From Sphingosinicella microcystinivorans (GTDB lineage: Bacteria > Pseudomonadota > Alphaproteobacteria > Sphingomonadales > Sphingomonadaceae): DNA of 64,000 nucleotides. Under the pieces are notes generated by a model. The model made no database searches. It was not told the origin of the DNA and saw only the letters and a list, made by a program, of their open reading frames with translations. Shown here in pieces: positions 17,396-27,348 of the stretch. How positions within the stretch are numbered: the stretch's first letter is position 1; each line of letters starts with the position of its first letter. Made by a program: the position numbers and the translations under genes. The stretch spans positions 310,001-374,000 of the forward strand of contig NZ_RBWX01000008.1 in assembly GCF_003634215.1 (NCBI RefSeq). Direction: 5' to 3'.

Positions 17396-18966
17396 TGCAG
17401 GCGTTCTCGCAGCTCCTCGACAGCCTGATCTACACGCGGTCGCGCAACGCCAAGCTCGATCTGATCGGCGCCTACCTCAAGGCGGCACCGGACCCGGATC
17501 GCGGCTGGGCGCTCGCCGCGCTCACGGGCGATCTTTCGCTTCCCGCCGTGCAGCCAAGCATCATTCGTGCGCTGGTTTCCCAGCGCGTCGATCCGGTGCT
17601 CTTCGGGCTCAGCTACGATTACGTCGGTGATCTTGCCGAAACCGCGGCGCTCATCTGGCCGGGCGCTGACATGCCGGACGCTGCACCGCCGCGGCTTTCG
17701 GAGGTGGTGAACGAACTGCAGCTTCTGACACGCGCACAGGCGCCCGTAGTGATGACGCGGCTGCTCGATCGTCTCGATGCGAACGCACGCTTCGCTCTCC
17801 TAAAGCTCGCGACCGGCGGGATGCGTGTGGGCGTCTCGGCTCGGCTTGCCAAAACCGCGTTTGCCGAAGCCTTCGCACTCGATGCCGACGATGTGGAAGA
17901 GGTGTGGCACGCCGTTGCCCCGCCCTACACGGCGCTGTTCGCCTGGGCGGAAGGCACCGGCCCGCGCCCTTCGCCCGAAGACGCGCCGGTGTTCCGCCCG
18001 TTCATGCTTGCCCACCCGCTCGAAGACCGGGACGTCGACCTCACGGACTATGCCGCCGAATGGAAGTGGGACGGCATCCGCGTACAGCTCGTGCACGTCG
18101 GCGGTGAAACGCGGCTCTACAGCCGGGCGGGCGACGATATCACGCGCAGCTTCCCCGATGTGGCGGAGAGCTATCAGACGCCGGGCGTGGTCGACGGCGA
18201 ACTGCTCGTGCGCGGAGACGTCCAGGGCGGTGAGGCAGCGAGCTTCAACGCGCTGCAGCAAAGACTGGGACGCAAGACCGTCTCATCCGCGATGCTCAGC
18301 GACTTCCCCGCCTTCGTCCGGCTCTACGACATCCTCTTCGACGGCCCCGAAGACCTGCGCCCGCAGCCATGGACGGAACGGCGAATACGGCTGGAAACCT
18401 TCATGTCGCGGCTGGATCGCGACCGTTTCGACCTCTCCCCGCTGGTGGACGTCCCCGATTTTTCTGCGCTTGAGGAACTGCGCCTCGGCGCGCGCGATGC
18501 CGCGATCGAGGGCCTGATGCTGAAGCGGCGCGACAGCCCCTATATCTCCGGCCGTCGTGTGGGGCTCTGGTACAAATGGAAGCGTGATCCGCTCGTCGCG
18601 GACTGCGTGATGATGTACGCCCAGCGCGGGCACGGAAAGCGATCGAGCTATTATTCCGACTATACGTTCGGGTGCTGGACAGAGAACGGAGAGCTGCTTC
18701 CGGTCGGCAAGGCCTATTCCGGCTTTACCGACGAGGAACTGATGATGCTCGACCGCTTCGTGCGAAACAACACGGTGGCCCGGTTTGGGCCCGTGCGCGA
18801 GGTGGAAAAGACGCTGGTTCTGGAGGTTGCGTTCGATTCCATCCATGCCTCGAAGCGGCACAAATCCGGCCTCGCGATGCGCTTCCCGCGCATCAACCGC
18901 ATCCGGACAGACAAGCCCGCAGCCGAGGCCGACCGTATCGAGACGCTGCGCCGCATGGTGCGCTGA
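17395..18966 (+). CDS. ATP-dependent DNA ligase
   Basis: A 523-residue ligase of the accessory type found beside the MBL exonuclease. The N-terminal roughly 190 residues form a helical DNA-binding domain; the nucleotidyltransferase motif I is EWKWDGIR with the AMP-accepting Lys224. Later motifs YSRAGDDITRSFPD, DGELLV, EGLMLKRRDSPY and WYKWKRDP complete the catalytic and OB-fold domains. It is thought to act in repair rather than replication, which uses LigA. Coupled to the exonuclease upstream, it ends 6 bp from the convergent padR gene. Confidence 0.94.
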   Translation: MQAFSQLLDSLIYTRSRNAKLDLIGAYLKAAPDPDRGWALAALTGDLSLPAVQPSIIRALVSQRVDPVLFGLSYDYVGDLAETAALIWPGADMPDAAPPRLSEVVNELQLLTRAQAPVVMTRLLDRLDANARFALLKLATGGMRVGVSARLAKTAFAEAFALDADDVEEVWHAVAPPYTALFAWAEGTGPRPSPEDAPVFRPFMLAHPLEDRDVDLTDYAAEWKWDGIRVQLVHVGGETRLYSRAGDDITRSFPDVAESYQTPGVVDGELLVRGDVQGGEAASFNALQQRLGRKTVSSAMLSDFPAFVRLYDILFDGPEDLRPQPWTERRIRLETFMSRLDRDRFDLSPLVDVPDFSALEELRLGARDAAIEGLMLKRRDSPYISGRRVGLWYKWKRDPLVADCVMMYAQRGHGKRSSYYSDYTFGCWTENGELLPVGKAYSGFTDEELMMLDRFVRNNTVARFGPVREVEKTLVLEVAFDSIHASKRHKSGLAMRFPRINRIRTDKPAAEADRIETLRRMVR

Positions 18967-18977
18967 GCGCGCTCAGC
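18962..18977. repeat. 16-bp palindrome carrying both convergent stop codons
   Basis: GCTGAGCGCGCTCAGC is a perfect palindrome that contains the ligase TGA in one arm and the padR stop in the other. It can form the same hairpin in both transcripts. No strong T-run follows (only TTT), so it is at best a weak terminator. Confidence 0.5.
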
Positions 18978-19554
18978 TTTCCAGCAGAGTCTCAAGCGCG
19001 CGAATAGTCTCGTCGCACCATTCGATCTGCGTGCGGGCGCCGCGAATGCCGAAATCGAGCGGTGCGAGCAGGTAGATCAGTGTCTTGCTCGTCCGCCCGG
19101 CGCGGATCGCATCGTCATAGCCCGCGCGAAATGCTTCGAACGTCGCCAATTCATGCGCGAGCTGACGCCGGTAGTCGGAAAGGTGGGCGATACTCACCTC
19201 GGGCGCCACATGACGGCCGAAGAACAGCTTCAGCAGATATTCGTTGCGTATGCCCGCGCTTGAAACAGGCGCGGCGAGCCAATCCCTCAAGGCTTCCTGG
19301 CCGGTGTCGGTGATCGCATACTTGCGGCTCTGCCGGCGCCCGCGCCCCTCCGCAGCCACACAGACCACGAGCCCCTCGGCCTCCAGCTTCTGCAGGATCG
19401 GGTAGATCTGGCCGAAGCTCTCGTTCCAGAAATAGCTGGTGCTGCGCCCGATCGCCTTCTTGATGTCATAGCCCGAGCGCGGCCCGCCCGCGAGGAAGCC
19501 GAGCACGGCGAAAGCCGATCGATTCTTGCCCAGGCGCTTTGCGGCGTTCGTCAT
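18973..19554 (-). CDS. PadR family transcriptional regulator
   Basis: A 193-residue regulator with an N-terminal winged helix ([20 protein letters not shown], then [20 protein letters not shown]) and a C-terminal helical domain of the VirR/AphA-like PadR type. The ATG at 19554 fits the usual MTNAAKR-style N-terminus better than an upstream in-frame start that would run into the FNR box. It is convergent with the DNA ligase and divergent from ccoN, with the oxygen-regulator site only 22 bp upstream of its start. Its target is not evident; autoregulation or control of a nearby gene is possible. Confidence 0.85.
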   Translation of the reverse strand: MTNAAKRLGKNRSAFAVLGFLAGGPRSGYDIKKAIGRSTSYFWNESFGQIYPILQKLEAEGLVVCVAAEGRGRRQSRKYAITDTGQEALRDWLAAPVSSAGIRNEYLLKLFFGRHVAPEVSIAHLSDYRRQLAHELATFEAFRAGYDDAIRAGRTSKTLIYLLAPLDFGIRGARTQIEWCDETIRALETLLES

Positions 19555-19575
19555 TTTGGGGGCGTCTCCGGTTAT

Positions 19576-19589
19576 TTGACGCAGGTCAA
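19576..19589. promoter_or_regulatory. FNR/FixK box upstream of ccoN
   Basis: TTGACGCAGGTCAA matches the TTGAY-N4-RTCAA anaerobox consensus exactly. It lies 77 bp before the chosen ccoN start and 22 bp from the padR start. CRP/FNR regulators of the FnrL or FixK type activate cbb3 oxidase genes through such sites under low oxygen. The same 14 bases recur before hemN/fdsG. Confidence 0.88.
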
Positions 19590-19665
19590 GGTCTTGCCGC
19601 TCCAACAAGGCCATCTCAGCCTCAGAACTGTGGCATTCATGCCGACAAAACGGCGGGGACCGGTT

Positions 19666-21324
19666 ATGGAATCACTTACAATCAAGGCCTTCGGCTGGCT
19701 GGGCGCAGCGCTCATCGCGATTATCGCAATCGCGCTTTCAGCCGATCAGGGATTTGCGATCCACATGGCGATCGTCGCGGCGGCAGCACTGCTTGCGCTC
19801 GCGGCGACGCTTTCGGGCGCGGACTATGCGTCCGTTGCGCGCGGCATTCTGAAGGCGCCGGTCGATACCGGCCGATATGACGACGATCCCGTCCGCTGGG
19901 GCGTGATCGCGACGGTGTTCTGGGGCGTGGTCGGCTTCCTCGCCGGCCTCTATATCGCGCTCCAGCTGGCCTTTCCGGTTCTCAACCTGGGCTTTGAATA
20001 CACCACGTTCGGCCGGCTGCGGCCGCTGCACACATCGGCGGTGATCTTCGCATTCGGCGGCAACGCGCTCATTGCGACGAGCTTCTACGTCGTACAGCGC
20101 ACCTGCCGCGCCCGCCTTGCGCTTCCGGGCCTCGCCCGCTTCGTCTTCTGGGGCTATCAGCTCTTCATCGTGCTCGCCGCCACCGGCTACGTGCTGGGCA
20201 TCACCGAGGCGCGTGAATATGCCGAGCCCGAATGGTACGTCGACCTGTGGCTGACCATCGTCTGGGTCGCCTATCTCGCGGTCTTCGTCGGAACGATCCT
20301 GAAGCGCCGCGAACCGCATATCTACGTGGCGAACTGGTTCTATCTGTCGTTCATCCTGACGATCGCGATGCTGCACATCGTCAACAACCTGTCGATGCCG
20401 GTCAGCCTGCTCGGTTCCAAGAGCTACAGCGCCTTCGCCGGCGTGCAGGATGCGCTGACCCAATGGTGGTACGGCCACAACGCCGTGGGCTTCTTCCTCA
20501 CCGCGGGCTTCCTCGCGATGATGTACTACTTCGTGCCGAAGCAGGCCGAACGTCCGGTCTACAGCTACCGGTTGTCGATCATCCACTTCTGGTCGCTGAT
20601 CTTCCTCTACATCTGGGCGGGTCCGCACCACCTGCACTACACGGCGCTGCCCGACTGGGCGCAGACGCTGGGCATGGTCTTCTCGATCATGCTGTGGATG
20701 CCGAGCTGGGGCGGCATGATCAACGGCCTGATGACGCTGAACGGCGCCTGGGACAAGATCCGCACCGACCCGATCATCCGCATGATGGTGATGGCGCTCG
20801 CCTTCTACGGCATGAGCACCTTCGAAGGGCCGATGCTCTCCATCAAGGCCGTGAACAGCCTGTCCCACTACACCGACTGGACCATCGGACACGTTCACTC
20901 GGGCGCCTTGGGCTGGAACGGCATGATCACCTTCGCGGCGATCTACTACCTGACGCCGCGCCTGTGGAACCGTCAGCGGCTCTACTCGCTGCGCATGGTG
21001 AACTGGCACTTCTGGCTCGCGACGGTGGGCATCGTGCTCTACGCCTCGTCCATGTGGGTCGCCGGCATCATGCAGGGCCTGATGTGGCGCGAATACGGAG
21101 ACGACGGCTACCTCGTGTACGCCTTCTCCGAGGTCACCGCGGCGATGCTGCCGATGTACCTGATCCGCGCCGCCGGCGGCGTCCTCTACCTCGCCGGTGC
21201 CCTTGTGATGGTCTGGAACGTCTGGCTGACCATCGCCGGCAAGCTCCGCGAGGAGAAGCCGATGACCGAAACCCCGTATGACGCCGCGGCGGACCGTCCG
21301 CTCGCGCCGCAGCCCGCAGAGTAA
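19666..21324 (+). CDS. ccoN: cbb3-type cytochrome c oxidase subunit I
   Basis: Catalytic haem-copper subunit of the high-affinity cbb3 oxidase; reduces oxygen in the inner membrane. The 552-residue protein has at least twelve membrane spans and the family segments [40 protein letters not shown], and [13 protein letters not shown], which carry haem and CuB histidines. The ATG at 19666 is preferred because CGGCGGGGAC precedes it and because earlier in-frame codons run into the FNR box. It is first of ccoNOQPGHIS, 11 bp before ccoO. Confidence 0.97.
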   Translation: MESLTIKAFGWLGAALIAIIAIALSADQGFAIHMAIVAAAALLALAATLSGADYASVARGILKAPVDTGRYDDDPVRWGVIATVFWGVVGFLAGLYIALQLAFPVLNLGFEYTTFGRLRPLHTSAVIFAFGGNALIATSFYVVQRTCRARLALPGLARFVFWGYQLFIVLAATGYVLGITEAREYAEPEWYVDLWLTIVWVAYLAVFVGTILKRREPHIYVANWFYLSFILTIAMLHIVNNLSMPVSLLGSKSYSAFAGVQDALTQWWYGHNAVGFFLTAGFLAMMYYFVPKQAERPVYSYRLSIIHFWSLIFLYIWAGPHHLHYTALPDWAQTLGMVFSIMLWMPSWGGMINGLMTLNGAWDKIRTDPIIRMMVMALAFYGMSTFEGPMLSIKAVNSLSHYTDWTIGHVHSGALGWNGMITFAAIYYLTPRLWNRQRLYSLRMVNWHFWLATVGIVLYASSMWVAGIMQGLMWREYGDDGYLVYAFSEVTAAMLPMYLIRAAGGVLYLAGALVMVWNVWLTIAGKLREEKPMTETPYDAAADRPLAPQPAE

Positions 21325-21335
21325 GGACGCGCGCA

Positions 21336-22070
21336 ATGGCATCCCGTTTCTTCGATCACAAACGTCTCGAAAAGAACGTCACCCTGCTCGGCGCAGCCGC
21401 GCTCGTCGTCGTAGCCATCGGCGGCATCGTGGAGATCGCACCGCTCTTCTGGATCGACTCCACGATCGAGAAGGTGGAGGGCGTGCGTCCCTACACGCCG
21501 CTCGAGCTTGCGGGCCGCAACATCTACATGCGCGAGGGCTGCTACAACTGCCACAGCCAGATGGTGCGCCCGTTCCGCGACGAGGTGGAGCGCTACGGCC
21601 ACTACAGCCTGGCGGCGGAAAGCATGTACGACCACCCGTTCCAGTGGGGCTCCAAGCGCACGGGGCCCGATCTCGCGCGCGTCGGCGGCCGCTATTCGGA
21701 CGAGTGGCACGTCCAGCACCTCACTGACCCGCGCTCGGTGGTGCCGGAATCGATCATGCCGCCCTACGCGTTCCTGAAGGAGCGTCCGCTGAAGGCCGGC
21801 GACATGACGAAGCACCTCACCGCGCTCAGCCGTGTCGGCGTTCCCTACAGCGAAGAGGCGATCAAGGTCGCGAACGACGACCTCAAGCTCCAGACGGACG
21901 AGTTCGGCGATCTCGAAGCCTTCAACAAGCGCTACCCCAAGGCGCAGGTCCGCGATTTCGACGGCAATCCCAAGCAGATCACCGAGATGGATGCGCTCGT
22001 TGCCTATCTCCAGATGCTCGGCACGCTCGTCGACTTCCAGGCCGCCGCGCCGCAGGAGCAGCCGCGATGA
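21336..22070 (+). CDS. ccoO: cbb3-type cytochrome c oxidase subunit II, mono-haem
   Basis: Membrane-anchored mono-haem cytochrome c subunit (244 residues) passing electrons from CcoP to CcoN. One N-terminal span (about residues 17-40) is followed by the haem site CYNCH in [18 protein letters not shown]; the sixth-ligand Met region is near [11 protein letters not shown]. Length is normal. Its stop overlaps the ccoQ start (ATGA). Confidence 0.97.
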   Translation: MASRFFDHKRLEKNVTLLGAAALVVVAIGGIVEIAPLFWIDSTIEKVEGVRPYTPLELAGRNIYMREGCYNCHSQMVRPFRDEVERYGHYSLAAESMYDHPFQWGSKRTGPDLARVGGRYSDEWHVQHLTDPRSVVPESIMPPYAFLKERPLKAGDMTKHLTALSRVGVPYSEEAIKVANDDLKLQTDEFGDLEAFNKRYPKAQVRDFDGNPKQITEMDALVAYLQMLGTLVDFQAAAPQEQPR

Positions 22071-22228
22071 GCTACGACACGCTGCGTCATCTGGCCGACA
22101 GCTGGGGCCTCGTCTTCATGGGCGTGACGTTCCTGGCCCTCGTCGGCTGGACCTTCCGCCCCAAGGCGCGGGACGATCACAAGCGCGCCGCCAACATGAT
22201 TTTCGATCAGGACGACCACAATGGCTGA
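22067..22228 (+). CDS. ccoQ: cbb3 oxidase assembly/stability subunit CcoQ
   Basis: A 53-residue single-span protein beginning [20 protein letters not shown] and ending with a charged cytoplasmic tail ([18 protein letters not shown]). Size, one transmembrane helix and position between ccoO and ccoP identify it. CcoQ stabilises the interaction of CcoP with the core. It overlaps ccoO by 4 bases and ccoP by 8, showing tight translational coupling. Confidence 0.9.
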   Translation: MSYDTLRHLADSWGLVFMGVTFLALVGWTFRPKARDDHKRAANMIFDQDDHNG

Positions 22229-23156
22229 AAAAAAGCGCATCGACGAGCCGACCGGCACCGAAACCGTCGGCCATGAATGGGACGGCATCGAGGAGCTCGA
22301 TACACCGCTTCCCCGTTGGTGGCTGTGGACCTTCTACATCACGATCGTGTGGGCGCTGATCTACACGATCCTGTTCCCGGCCTGGCCGATGGTGGAACGC
22401 GCCACGGCGGGCGTGCTCGGCTGGTCGAGCCACGGCGAGCTTAACAAAGAGCTCGCCGCCGCGGACGCGAAGCTGCTGCCGATCCGCGAAGCCATCGGCC
22501 GTATGCCGGTCGAAAACATCCCGAACGACCCCAAGCTGTTGCAAGCGGCCGTCGCCGGCGGGCAATCGACCTTCAAGGTCTACTGCGTGCAGTGCCACGG
22601 CTCCGGCGCGGCGGGCGGCAAGGGCTATCCGAACCTCAACGACGACGATTGGCTTTGGGGCGGCGACATCAACGCCATCCACTACACGATCGAGCATGGC
22701 ATCCGGAATCCGGACCACGACGCGACGCGCCTGTCGATGATGCCCGCATTCGGCCGTGATGGCATCCTCACGCCCGCGCAGATCAGCAATGTCGTCAGCT
22801 ACGTCCAGCTCATCTCCGGGCAAGGCAAGGCATCGAAGGCGACCGCAAGCGGCGCACAGATTTTTGCCGAGAACTGCGTGAGCTGCCACGGCACCGAGGG
22901 CAAGGGCGATCGGGCGCAGGGCGCGCCGAATCTCACCGACGCGATCTGGCTCTACGGCGGCGACCGCGACACGCTGATCGCGACCGTCACCAACAGCCGC
23001 CAGGGCGTCATGCCGCGCTGGGGCAACCGTCTCGACCCGGCAACCGTGAAGATGCTTGCCACCTACGTGCACTCGCTCGGCGGCGGCGAAGCGACCGTGG
23101 TCGCAGCAGCGGAACCTGCGCCGGTCGCGGGCGGAGCGGAAAATGTCGCACCCTGA
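22221..23156 (+). CDS. ccoP: cbb3-type cytochrome c oxidase subunit III, di-haem
   Basis: Di-haem cytochrome c subunit (311 residues) that takes electrons from soluble cytochromes or the bc1 complex. An N-terminal span (WWLWTFYITIVWALIYTILF) anchors it. The two haem sites are CVQCH and CVSCH, each in its own cytochrome c domain, with Met ligands expected in SMMPAFG and GVMPRWG. It overlaps both neighbours, ccoQ and ccoG. Confidence 0.97.
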   Translation: MAEKKRIDEPTGTETVGHEWDGIEELDTPLPRWWLWTFYITIVWALIYTILFPAWPMVERATAGVLGWSSHGELNKELAAADAKLLPIREAIGRMPVENIPNDPKLLQAAVAGGQSTFKVYCVQCHGSGAAGGKGYPNLNDDDWLWGGDINAIHYTIEHGIRNPDHDATRLSMMPAFGRDGILTPAQISNVVSYVQLISGQGKASKATASGAQIFAENCVSCHGTEGKGDRAQGAPNLTDAIWLYGGDRDTLIATVTNSRQGVMPRWGNRLDPATVKMLATYVHSLGGGEATVVAAAEPAPVAGGAENVAP

Positions 23157-24609
23157 AGACCTGAAGAGCCTCAAGCCCTCGCTCTACGAGGCCCGGAAGG
23201 GCGTCTACCCGAAAGCGGTGGACGGCACCTTCCGGCGCCTCAAATGGGCGATCATGGCGATCACGCTCACGATCTACTACGTGACGCCGTGGATCCGCTG
23301 GGACCGGGGCCCGTTTGCACCCGATCAGGCGGTCCTCGTCGATCTCGCGCACCGCCGCTTCTACATGTTCTCGATCGAGATCTGGCCGCACGAATTCTAC
23401 TACGTCGCGGGCCTGCTCATCATGGCCGGCATCGGCCTGTTCCTCGTCACCTCCACGGTCGGCCGCGCATGGTGCGGCTATGCCTGCCCGCAGACCGTGT
23501 GGACCGATCTTTTCCTCCACGTCGAGCGCTTCATCGACGGTGATCGCAACGCGCAGATCCGCCTGAAGAAGGCGCCGATGGGCGCAACCAAGCTCGGCAA
23601 GCGTACCGCGAAATACGCGATCTGGCTGGCGATCGCGATGGCGACCGGCGGCGCGTGGATCTTCTATTTCGCTGACGCCCCGACGCTGCTGCGTGAACTC
23701 TTCACCGGCGAAGCGCCGTTCGTCGCCTATGCAACCGTCGGCGTGCTTACCGCCACCACCTTCATCTTCGGCGGCTTCATGCGCGAGCAGGTGTGCATCT
23801 ACATGTGCCCGTGGCCGCGCATCCAGACCGCGCTGATGGACGAGAAATCGCTCACCGTCACCTACAAGGACTGGCGCGGCGAGCCGCGTACGCACGGCAT
23901 AAAGAAGGCGCACGCCGAGATCGCCGATTTCGACAAGGTGGGCGACTGCATCGATTGCGATCAGTGCGTTTCCGTGTGCCCCACCGGCATCGACATTCGC
24001 GAAGGGCCGCAGATCGGCTGCATCACCTGCGCGCTCTGCATCGATGCGTGCGACAAGGTGATGACCCAGATCGGACGTCCGCGCGGCCTCATCGATTATG
24101 TCACCGAGGAAAGCGCCGATCTGGAGAAAGCCGGCCAGCCGCCGAAGCCCGTGATCCGTACGCTGCTTCGCCCGCGCACCATCGCCTATTTCATGCTGTG
24201 GGGCAGCATCGGCCTTGCAATGCTGTTCGTGCTCGGCCAGCGCACGCGCATCGATATCAGCGCGCTGCAGGATCGCAACCCGCTGTTCGTGCGCCTTTCC
24301 GACGGGCACATCCGCAACAGCTACACGGTGAAGGTCCGCAACATGGAAAACCGTCCGCGCGAAGTGGAGATCGGCATCGAGGGCCTGCCGGACGCGATCA
24401 TGTGGACCGCCGAAGGCGCGCGCAACACCGGCGGCCGCACGGTGAGGATTCAGACTCCGGCCGATGCCGTCGCCAAGACCCGCATCTTCGTCGCCGCGCC
24501 CGCAGAAGGCGAACCGCGCCAGGAAATCTTCTTCCTCGTGCGCGGTCTCGACAAAACAGGCGGCGCGGACCGTGACAACGTCTTCTTCGATCGGGAGGCT
24601 CGTCCATGA
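23143..24609 (+). CDS. ccoG: Cytochrome c oxidase accessory protein CcoG (FixG-type ferredoxin)
   Basis: Membrane-bound polyferredoxin (488 residues) needed for cbb3 biogenesis; it reduces Cu(II) for insertion of CuB. Several spans are followed by two 4Fe-4S motifs in CIDCDQCVSVCPTG and CITCALCIDACDK, and an extra WCGYACPQTVW motif precedes them. The C-terminal third is a periplasmic Ig-like domain. The start at 23143 overlaps the ccoP end by 14 bases; MSHPEDLKSLKPSLYEARK is a usual CcoG beginning. Confidence 0.95.
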   Translation: MSHPEDLKSLKPSLYEARKGVYPKAVDGTFRRLKWAIMAITLTIYYVTPWIRWDRGPFAPDQAVLVDLAHRRFYMFSIEIWPHEFYYVAGLLIMAGIGLFLVTSTVGRAWCGYACPQTVWTDLFLHVERFIDGDRNAQIRLKKAPMGATKLGKRTAKYAIWLAIAMATGGAWIFYFADAPTLLRELFTGEAPFVAYATVGVLTATTFIFGGFMREQVCIYMCPWPRIQTALMDEKSLTVTYKDWRGEPRTHGIKKAHAEIADFDKVGDCIDCDQCVSVCPTGIDIREGPQIGCITCALCIDACDKVMTQIGRPRGLIDYVTEESADLEKAGQPPKPVIRTLLRPRTIAYFMLWGSIGLAMLFVLGQRTRIDISALQDRNPLFVRLSDGHIRNSYTVKVRNMENRPREVEIGIEGLPDAIMWTAEGARNTGGRTVRIQTPADAVAKTRIFVAAPAEGEPRQEIFFLVRGLDKTGGADRDNVFFDREARP

Positions 24610-25061
24610 CCCGCCGCTTCACCGGCCGACACATGCTGATCGTGATGGTCGCGTTCTTCGGCACCGTGATTGCAGTCAACATCACGATGGCGATGTTCGC
24701 GACGCGCACCTTCGGCGGCACTGTTGTCGATAACTCCTATGTCGCCAGCCAAAAGTTCAACGGCTGGCTCAAGGAAGCGCGCGATCAGGATGCGCTTGGC
24801 TGGTCGCTTGGGCTGACGCTGGGCGGTGATCGTCATCCGGTGATCGTGGCCGCCGCAGGCGAGACCCCCCTTTCCGGCGCCGTCGTCACCGCAACCGCGA
24901 AACACCCCGTGGGCCGCGCCCCCGATATCGCACTGAGCTTCGCGGAAATTGCACCCGGCACGTTTCGCGCCGTGCAGCCTCTGCCCGCCGGGCGCTGGAA
25001 CATCCACATCGAAGCCGCGCGTGATGGGGCTGTCCTGCGCCGGATCGCCGACCTTTCATGA
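24606..25061 (+). CDS. ccoH: FixH/CcoH family assembly protein
   Basis: A 151-residue single-span protein with the hallmark N-terminal helix (MLIVMVAFFGTVIAVNITMA) followed by NSYVASQKFNGWL. The rest is a periplasmic domain. CcoH is needed for stable cbb3 assembly. Its ATG overlaps the ccoG stop, and its own stop overlaps the start of ccoI. Confidence 0.93.
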   Translation: MTRRFTGRHMLIVMVAFFGTVIAVNITMAMFATRTFGGTVVDNSYVASQKFNGWLKEARDQDALGWSLGLTLGGDRHPVIVAAAGETPLSGAVVTATAKHPVGRAPDIALSFAEIAPGTFRAVQPLPAGRWNIHIEAARDGAVLRRIADLS

Positions 25062-27193
25062 AGCACGAAACGCCCGTTGCCGCCGCCGGAACGGCGATGC
25101 AGACGAAGACCTCGGTCTTTGCGGTACCGGGCATGCGCTGCGCGGGTTGCATCTCGAAGCTGGAAAAAGGCCTGTCGGGCGTCGAGGGCATCGCTGCCGC
25201 ACGCGTCAATTTCGGTGCCAAGCGCGTCACGCTCACGCATGATCCGGCGTTCGACGAACCGGCCCTGAAGGCCGTGATCGGCAAGATCGGTTTCGATGCC
25301 GAGCCGCTGCCCAACGATCTCGTTGAAATCGGTGATGGCGAAAGCCGCATGTTGCTGCGGGCGATGGCCGTCGCCGGGTTCGCGGCGATGAACATCATGC
25401 TGCTGTCGGTTTCGGTATGGTCGGGCGCCGAGGGGCCGACCCGCGACATGTTCCACTGGCTGTCGGCGCTGATCGCGATTCCCACGATCGCCTATTCGGG
25501 ACGCCCCTTCTTCCGCTCCGCGTTCGGCGCGCTCCGGCGCGGGCGCACCAATATGGATGTGCCGATCTCGATCGGCGTTCTGCTCGCCACGGGGCTCAGC
25601 CTGTTCGAAACCGCGATCAGCGGCCCCCACGCCTATTTCGACGGCGCGGTGATGCTGCTGTTCTTCCTGCTCACCGGCCGCTGGCTCGACAGCGTCATGC
25701 GCGACCGCGCGCGGGGCGGTGTTACGCAGCTTCTCCGGCAGACGGCGCGCGGTGCTTACGTGATCGGCGAGGATGGCCGCCATCGCTGGTGCGAAGCGCG
25801 GTCGCTCGCGCCTGGAATGCGGATGCACGTCGCCGCCGGCGAACGCCTCGCCGCGGACGGCATCATCGAAGATGGCACCAGCGCATTCGATCTTTCGCTG
25901 CTGACGGGCGAAAGCGCTCCGCAGGCGCGCGGAGCAGGCGACGCTGTACTCGCGGGCACGCTCAATCTCGGCGCACCCGTCGTGGTCCGCGCGAGCGCCG
26001 TGGGCGCCGACACCGCCATCGCAGATATCGCACGGCTGATGGAAAGCGCGGGCCAGACCCGGTCGCGCTACGTTCGCGTCGCAGACCGGGCCGCCCGCTG
26101 GTACGCCCCCGCCGTCCACACGCTCGCCGCGCTGTCGTTCGCGGGCTGGATGCTCGCGGGCGCAGGCTGGCACCATTCGCTCGTCATCGCGGTTGCCGTG
26201 CTCATCATCACCTGCCCCTGCGCGCTCGGCCTTGCCGTGCCCGCCGCGCAGATCGTGGCATCCGGCGCGCTGATGCGCCGCGGCGTGCTGGTGAAGGACG
26301 GCAGCGCGCTCGAGCGCCTGTCCGAAGTCACAACCGCCGCCTTCGACAAGACCGGCACGCTTACGCTCGGCCGCCCGGTTCTGGTCAACCCGGAGGTCGT
26401 GCGCGAAACCGACGCGCCCGTTCTGCTGGCGCTCGCTTCGGCCAGTCGTCATCCGCTCGCCGACGCCGTCCGCAGACACTTCGAGGGAACCGGCCTCGTG
26501 CCGGCCGTTCTCACCGATGTCACCGAAACACCCGGCGAAGGCGTCACCGGCCGCTATCGCGGGCATGACGTCCGGCTGGTTCGCCCTTCGGCGTCCAGCG
26601 ACACCGGTATGGCGAGCCGTTTCGCCATGGGGGCCGGCACGAACGTGCTGCTGCGCTTCGAGGATGCATTGCGGCCCGATGCACGCTCCACGATCCATGA
26701 ACTCGCAACGCTCGGCATCGATTCCTCGATCCTTTCGGGCGACCGGACCGAGGCTGTTGCGGATACGGCAGCGGCGATCGGGATCGGTGCCGTGGCGGCG
26801 CTGACACCCGCAGGCAAGCTCGGCCTCATCCGAGCCATGGCGGCGGAAGGCGACAAGGTCCTGATGGTCGGCGACGGCCTTAACGACGGCCCTGCGCTCG
26901 CCGCCGGTCACGTCTCCATGGCGCCCGGCTCGGCAAGCGATGTTGGCCAGAACGCTGCCGATGCCGTGTTCATGGGAGACAGCCTCGCACCCGTCGCCGC
27001 CGCGATCCGGGCCGCGCGGCGGACGATGGCGGTCGTTCGGCAGAATTTCGCGCTCGCGATCGGTTACAATGTCATCGCGGTGCCACTGGCTGTGACGGGC
27101 CACGTCACGCCGCTGATCGCCGCGCTCGCCATGTCGGGTTCGTCGGTCATCGTCATCGCCAATGCGCTCAGGCTTCGGAACGCAGCGGAATGA
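25058..27193 (+). CDS. ccoI: Copper-transporting P-type ATPase of the CcoI/FixI type
   Basis: A 711-residue P1B ATPase that exports copper for insertion into cbb3 oxidase. One N-terminal metal-binding domain carries CAGC (Cys28, Cys31). The membrane CPC motif is in IITCPCALGLAVPA, the phosphorylated Asp in FDKTGTLTLG, and the hinge is VGDGLNDGPALAAG. Its place directly after ccoGH, and before ccoS, separates it from general CopA detoxification pumps. Confidence 0.95.
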   Translation: MKHETPVAAAGTAMQTKTSVFAVPGMRCAGCISKLEKGLSGVEGIAAARVNFGAKRVTLTHDPAFDEPALKAVIGKIGFDAEPLPNDLVEIGDGESRMLLRAMAVAGFAAMNIMLLSVSVWSGAEGPTRDMFHWLSALIAIPTIAYSGRPFFRSAFGALRRGRTNMDVPISIGVLLATGLSLFETAISGPHAYFDGAVMLLFFLLTGRWLDSVMRDRARGGVTQLLRQTARGAYVIGEDGRHRWCEARSLAPGMRMHVAAGERLAADGIIEDGTSAFDLSLLTGESAPQARGAGDAVLAGTLNLGAPVVVRASAVGADTAIADIARLMESAGQTRSRYVRVADRAARWYAPAVHTLAALSFAGWMLAGAGWHHSLVIAVAVLIITCPCALGLAVPAAQIVASGALMRRGVLVKDGSALERLSEVTTAAFDKTGTLTLGRPVLVNPEVVRETDAPVLLALASASRHPLADAVRRHFEGTGLVPAVLTDVTETPGEGVTGRYRGHDVRLVRPSASSDTGMASRFAMGAGTNVLLRFEDALRPDARSTIHELATLGIDSSILSGDRTEAVADTAAAIGIGAVAALTPAGKLGLIRAMAAEGDKVLMVGDGLNDGPALAAGHVSMAPGSASDVGQNAADAVFMGDSLAPVAAAIRAARRTMAVVRQNFALAIGYNVIAVPLAVTGHVTPLIAALAMSGSSVIVIANALRLRNAAE

Positions 27194-27348
27194 ACGGCCT
27201 CGTCGTCCTCATTCCGGTCGCTCTCGGGCTCGGGCTTGCCGGACTCGCCGCGTTCTTCTGGTCGGTGCGTTCCGGCCAGTTCGAGGATCTGGACGGCGCC
27301 GCCATGCGCGTGCTGCTCGACGACGACGACGACAAGGAATCAGAGTGA
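27190..27348 (+). CDS. ccoS: cbb3-type oxidase assembly protein CcoS
   Basis: A 52-residue protein: one membrane span (VLIPVALGLGLAGLAAFFW) followed by VRSGQFEDLDGAAMRVLLDD, the FDDL/LLDD pattern diagnostic of CcoS, and an acidic tail. CcoS is needed for haem and copper insertion into CcoN. It overlaps ccoI (ATGA), and its stop overlaps the start of the next small gene (TGATG). Confidence 0.92.
   Translation: MNGLVVLIPVALGLGLAGLAAFFWSVRSGQFEDLDGAAMRVLLDDDDDKESE

Noticed and set aside
19576-19665. N-terminal extension of CcoN from upstream in-frame codons
   Set aside because: The extension would begin inside the FNR box and has no CcoN-like sequence; the ATG at 19666 has a ribosome-binding site.
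24833-27103. 756-residue minus-strand open frame opposite ccoH-ccoI
   Set aside because: It mirrors a well-conserved P-type ATPase gene; composition is His/Arg/Asp-rich, as expected of an antisense frame in GC-rich DNA.
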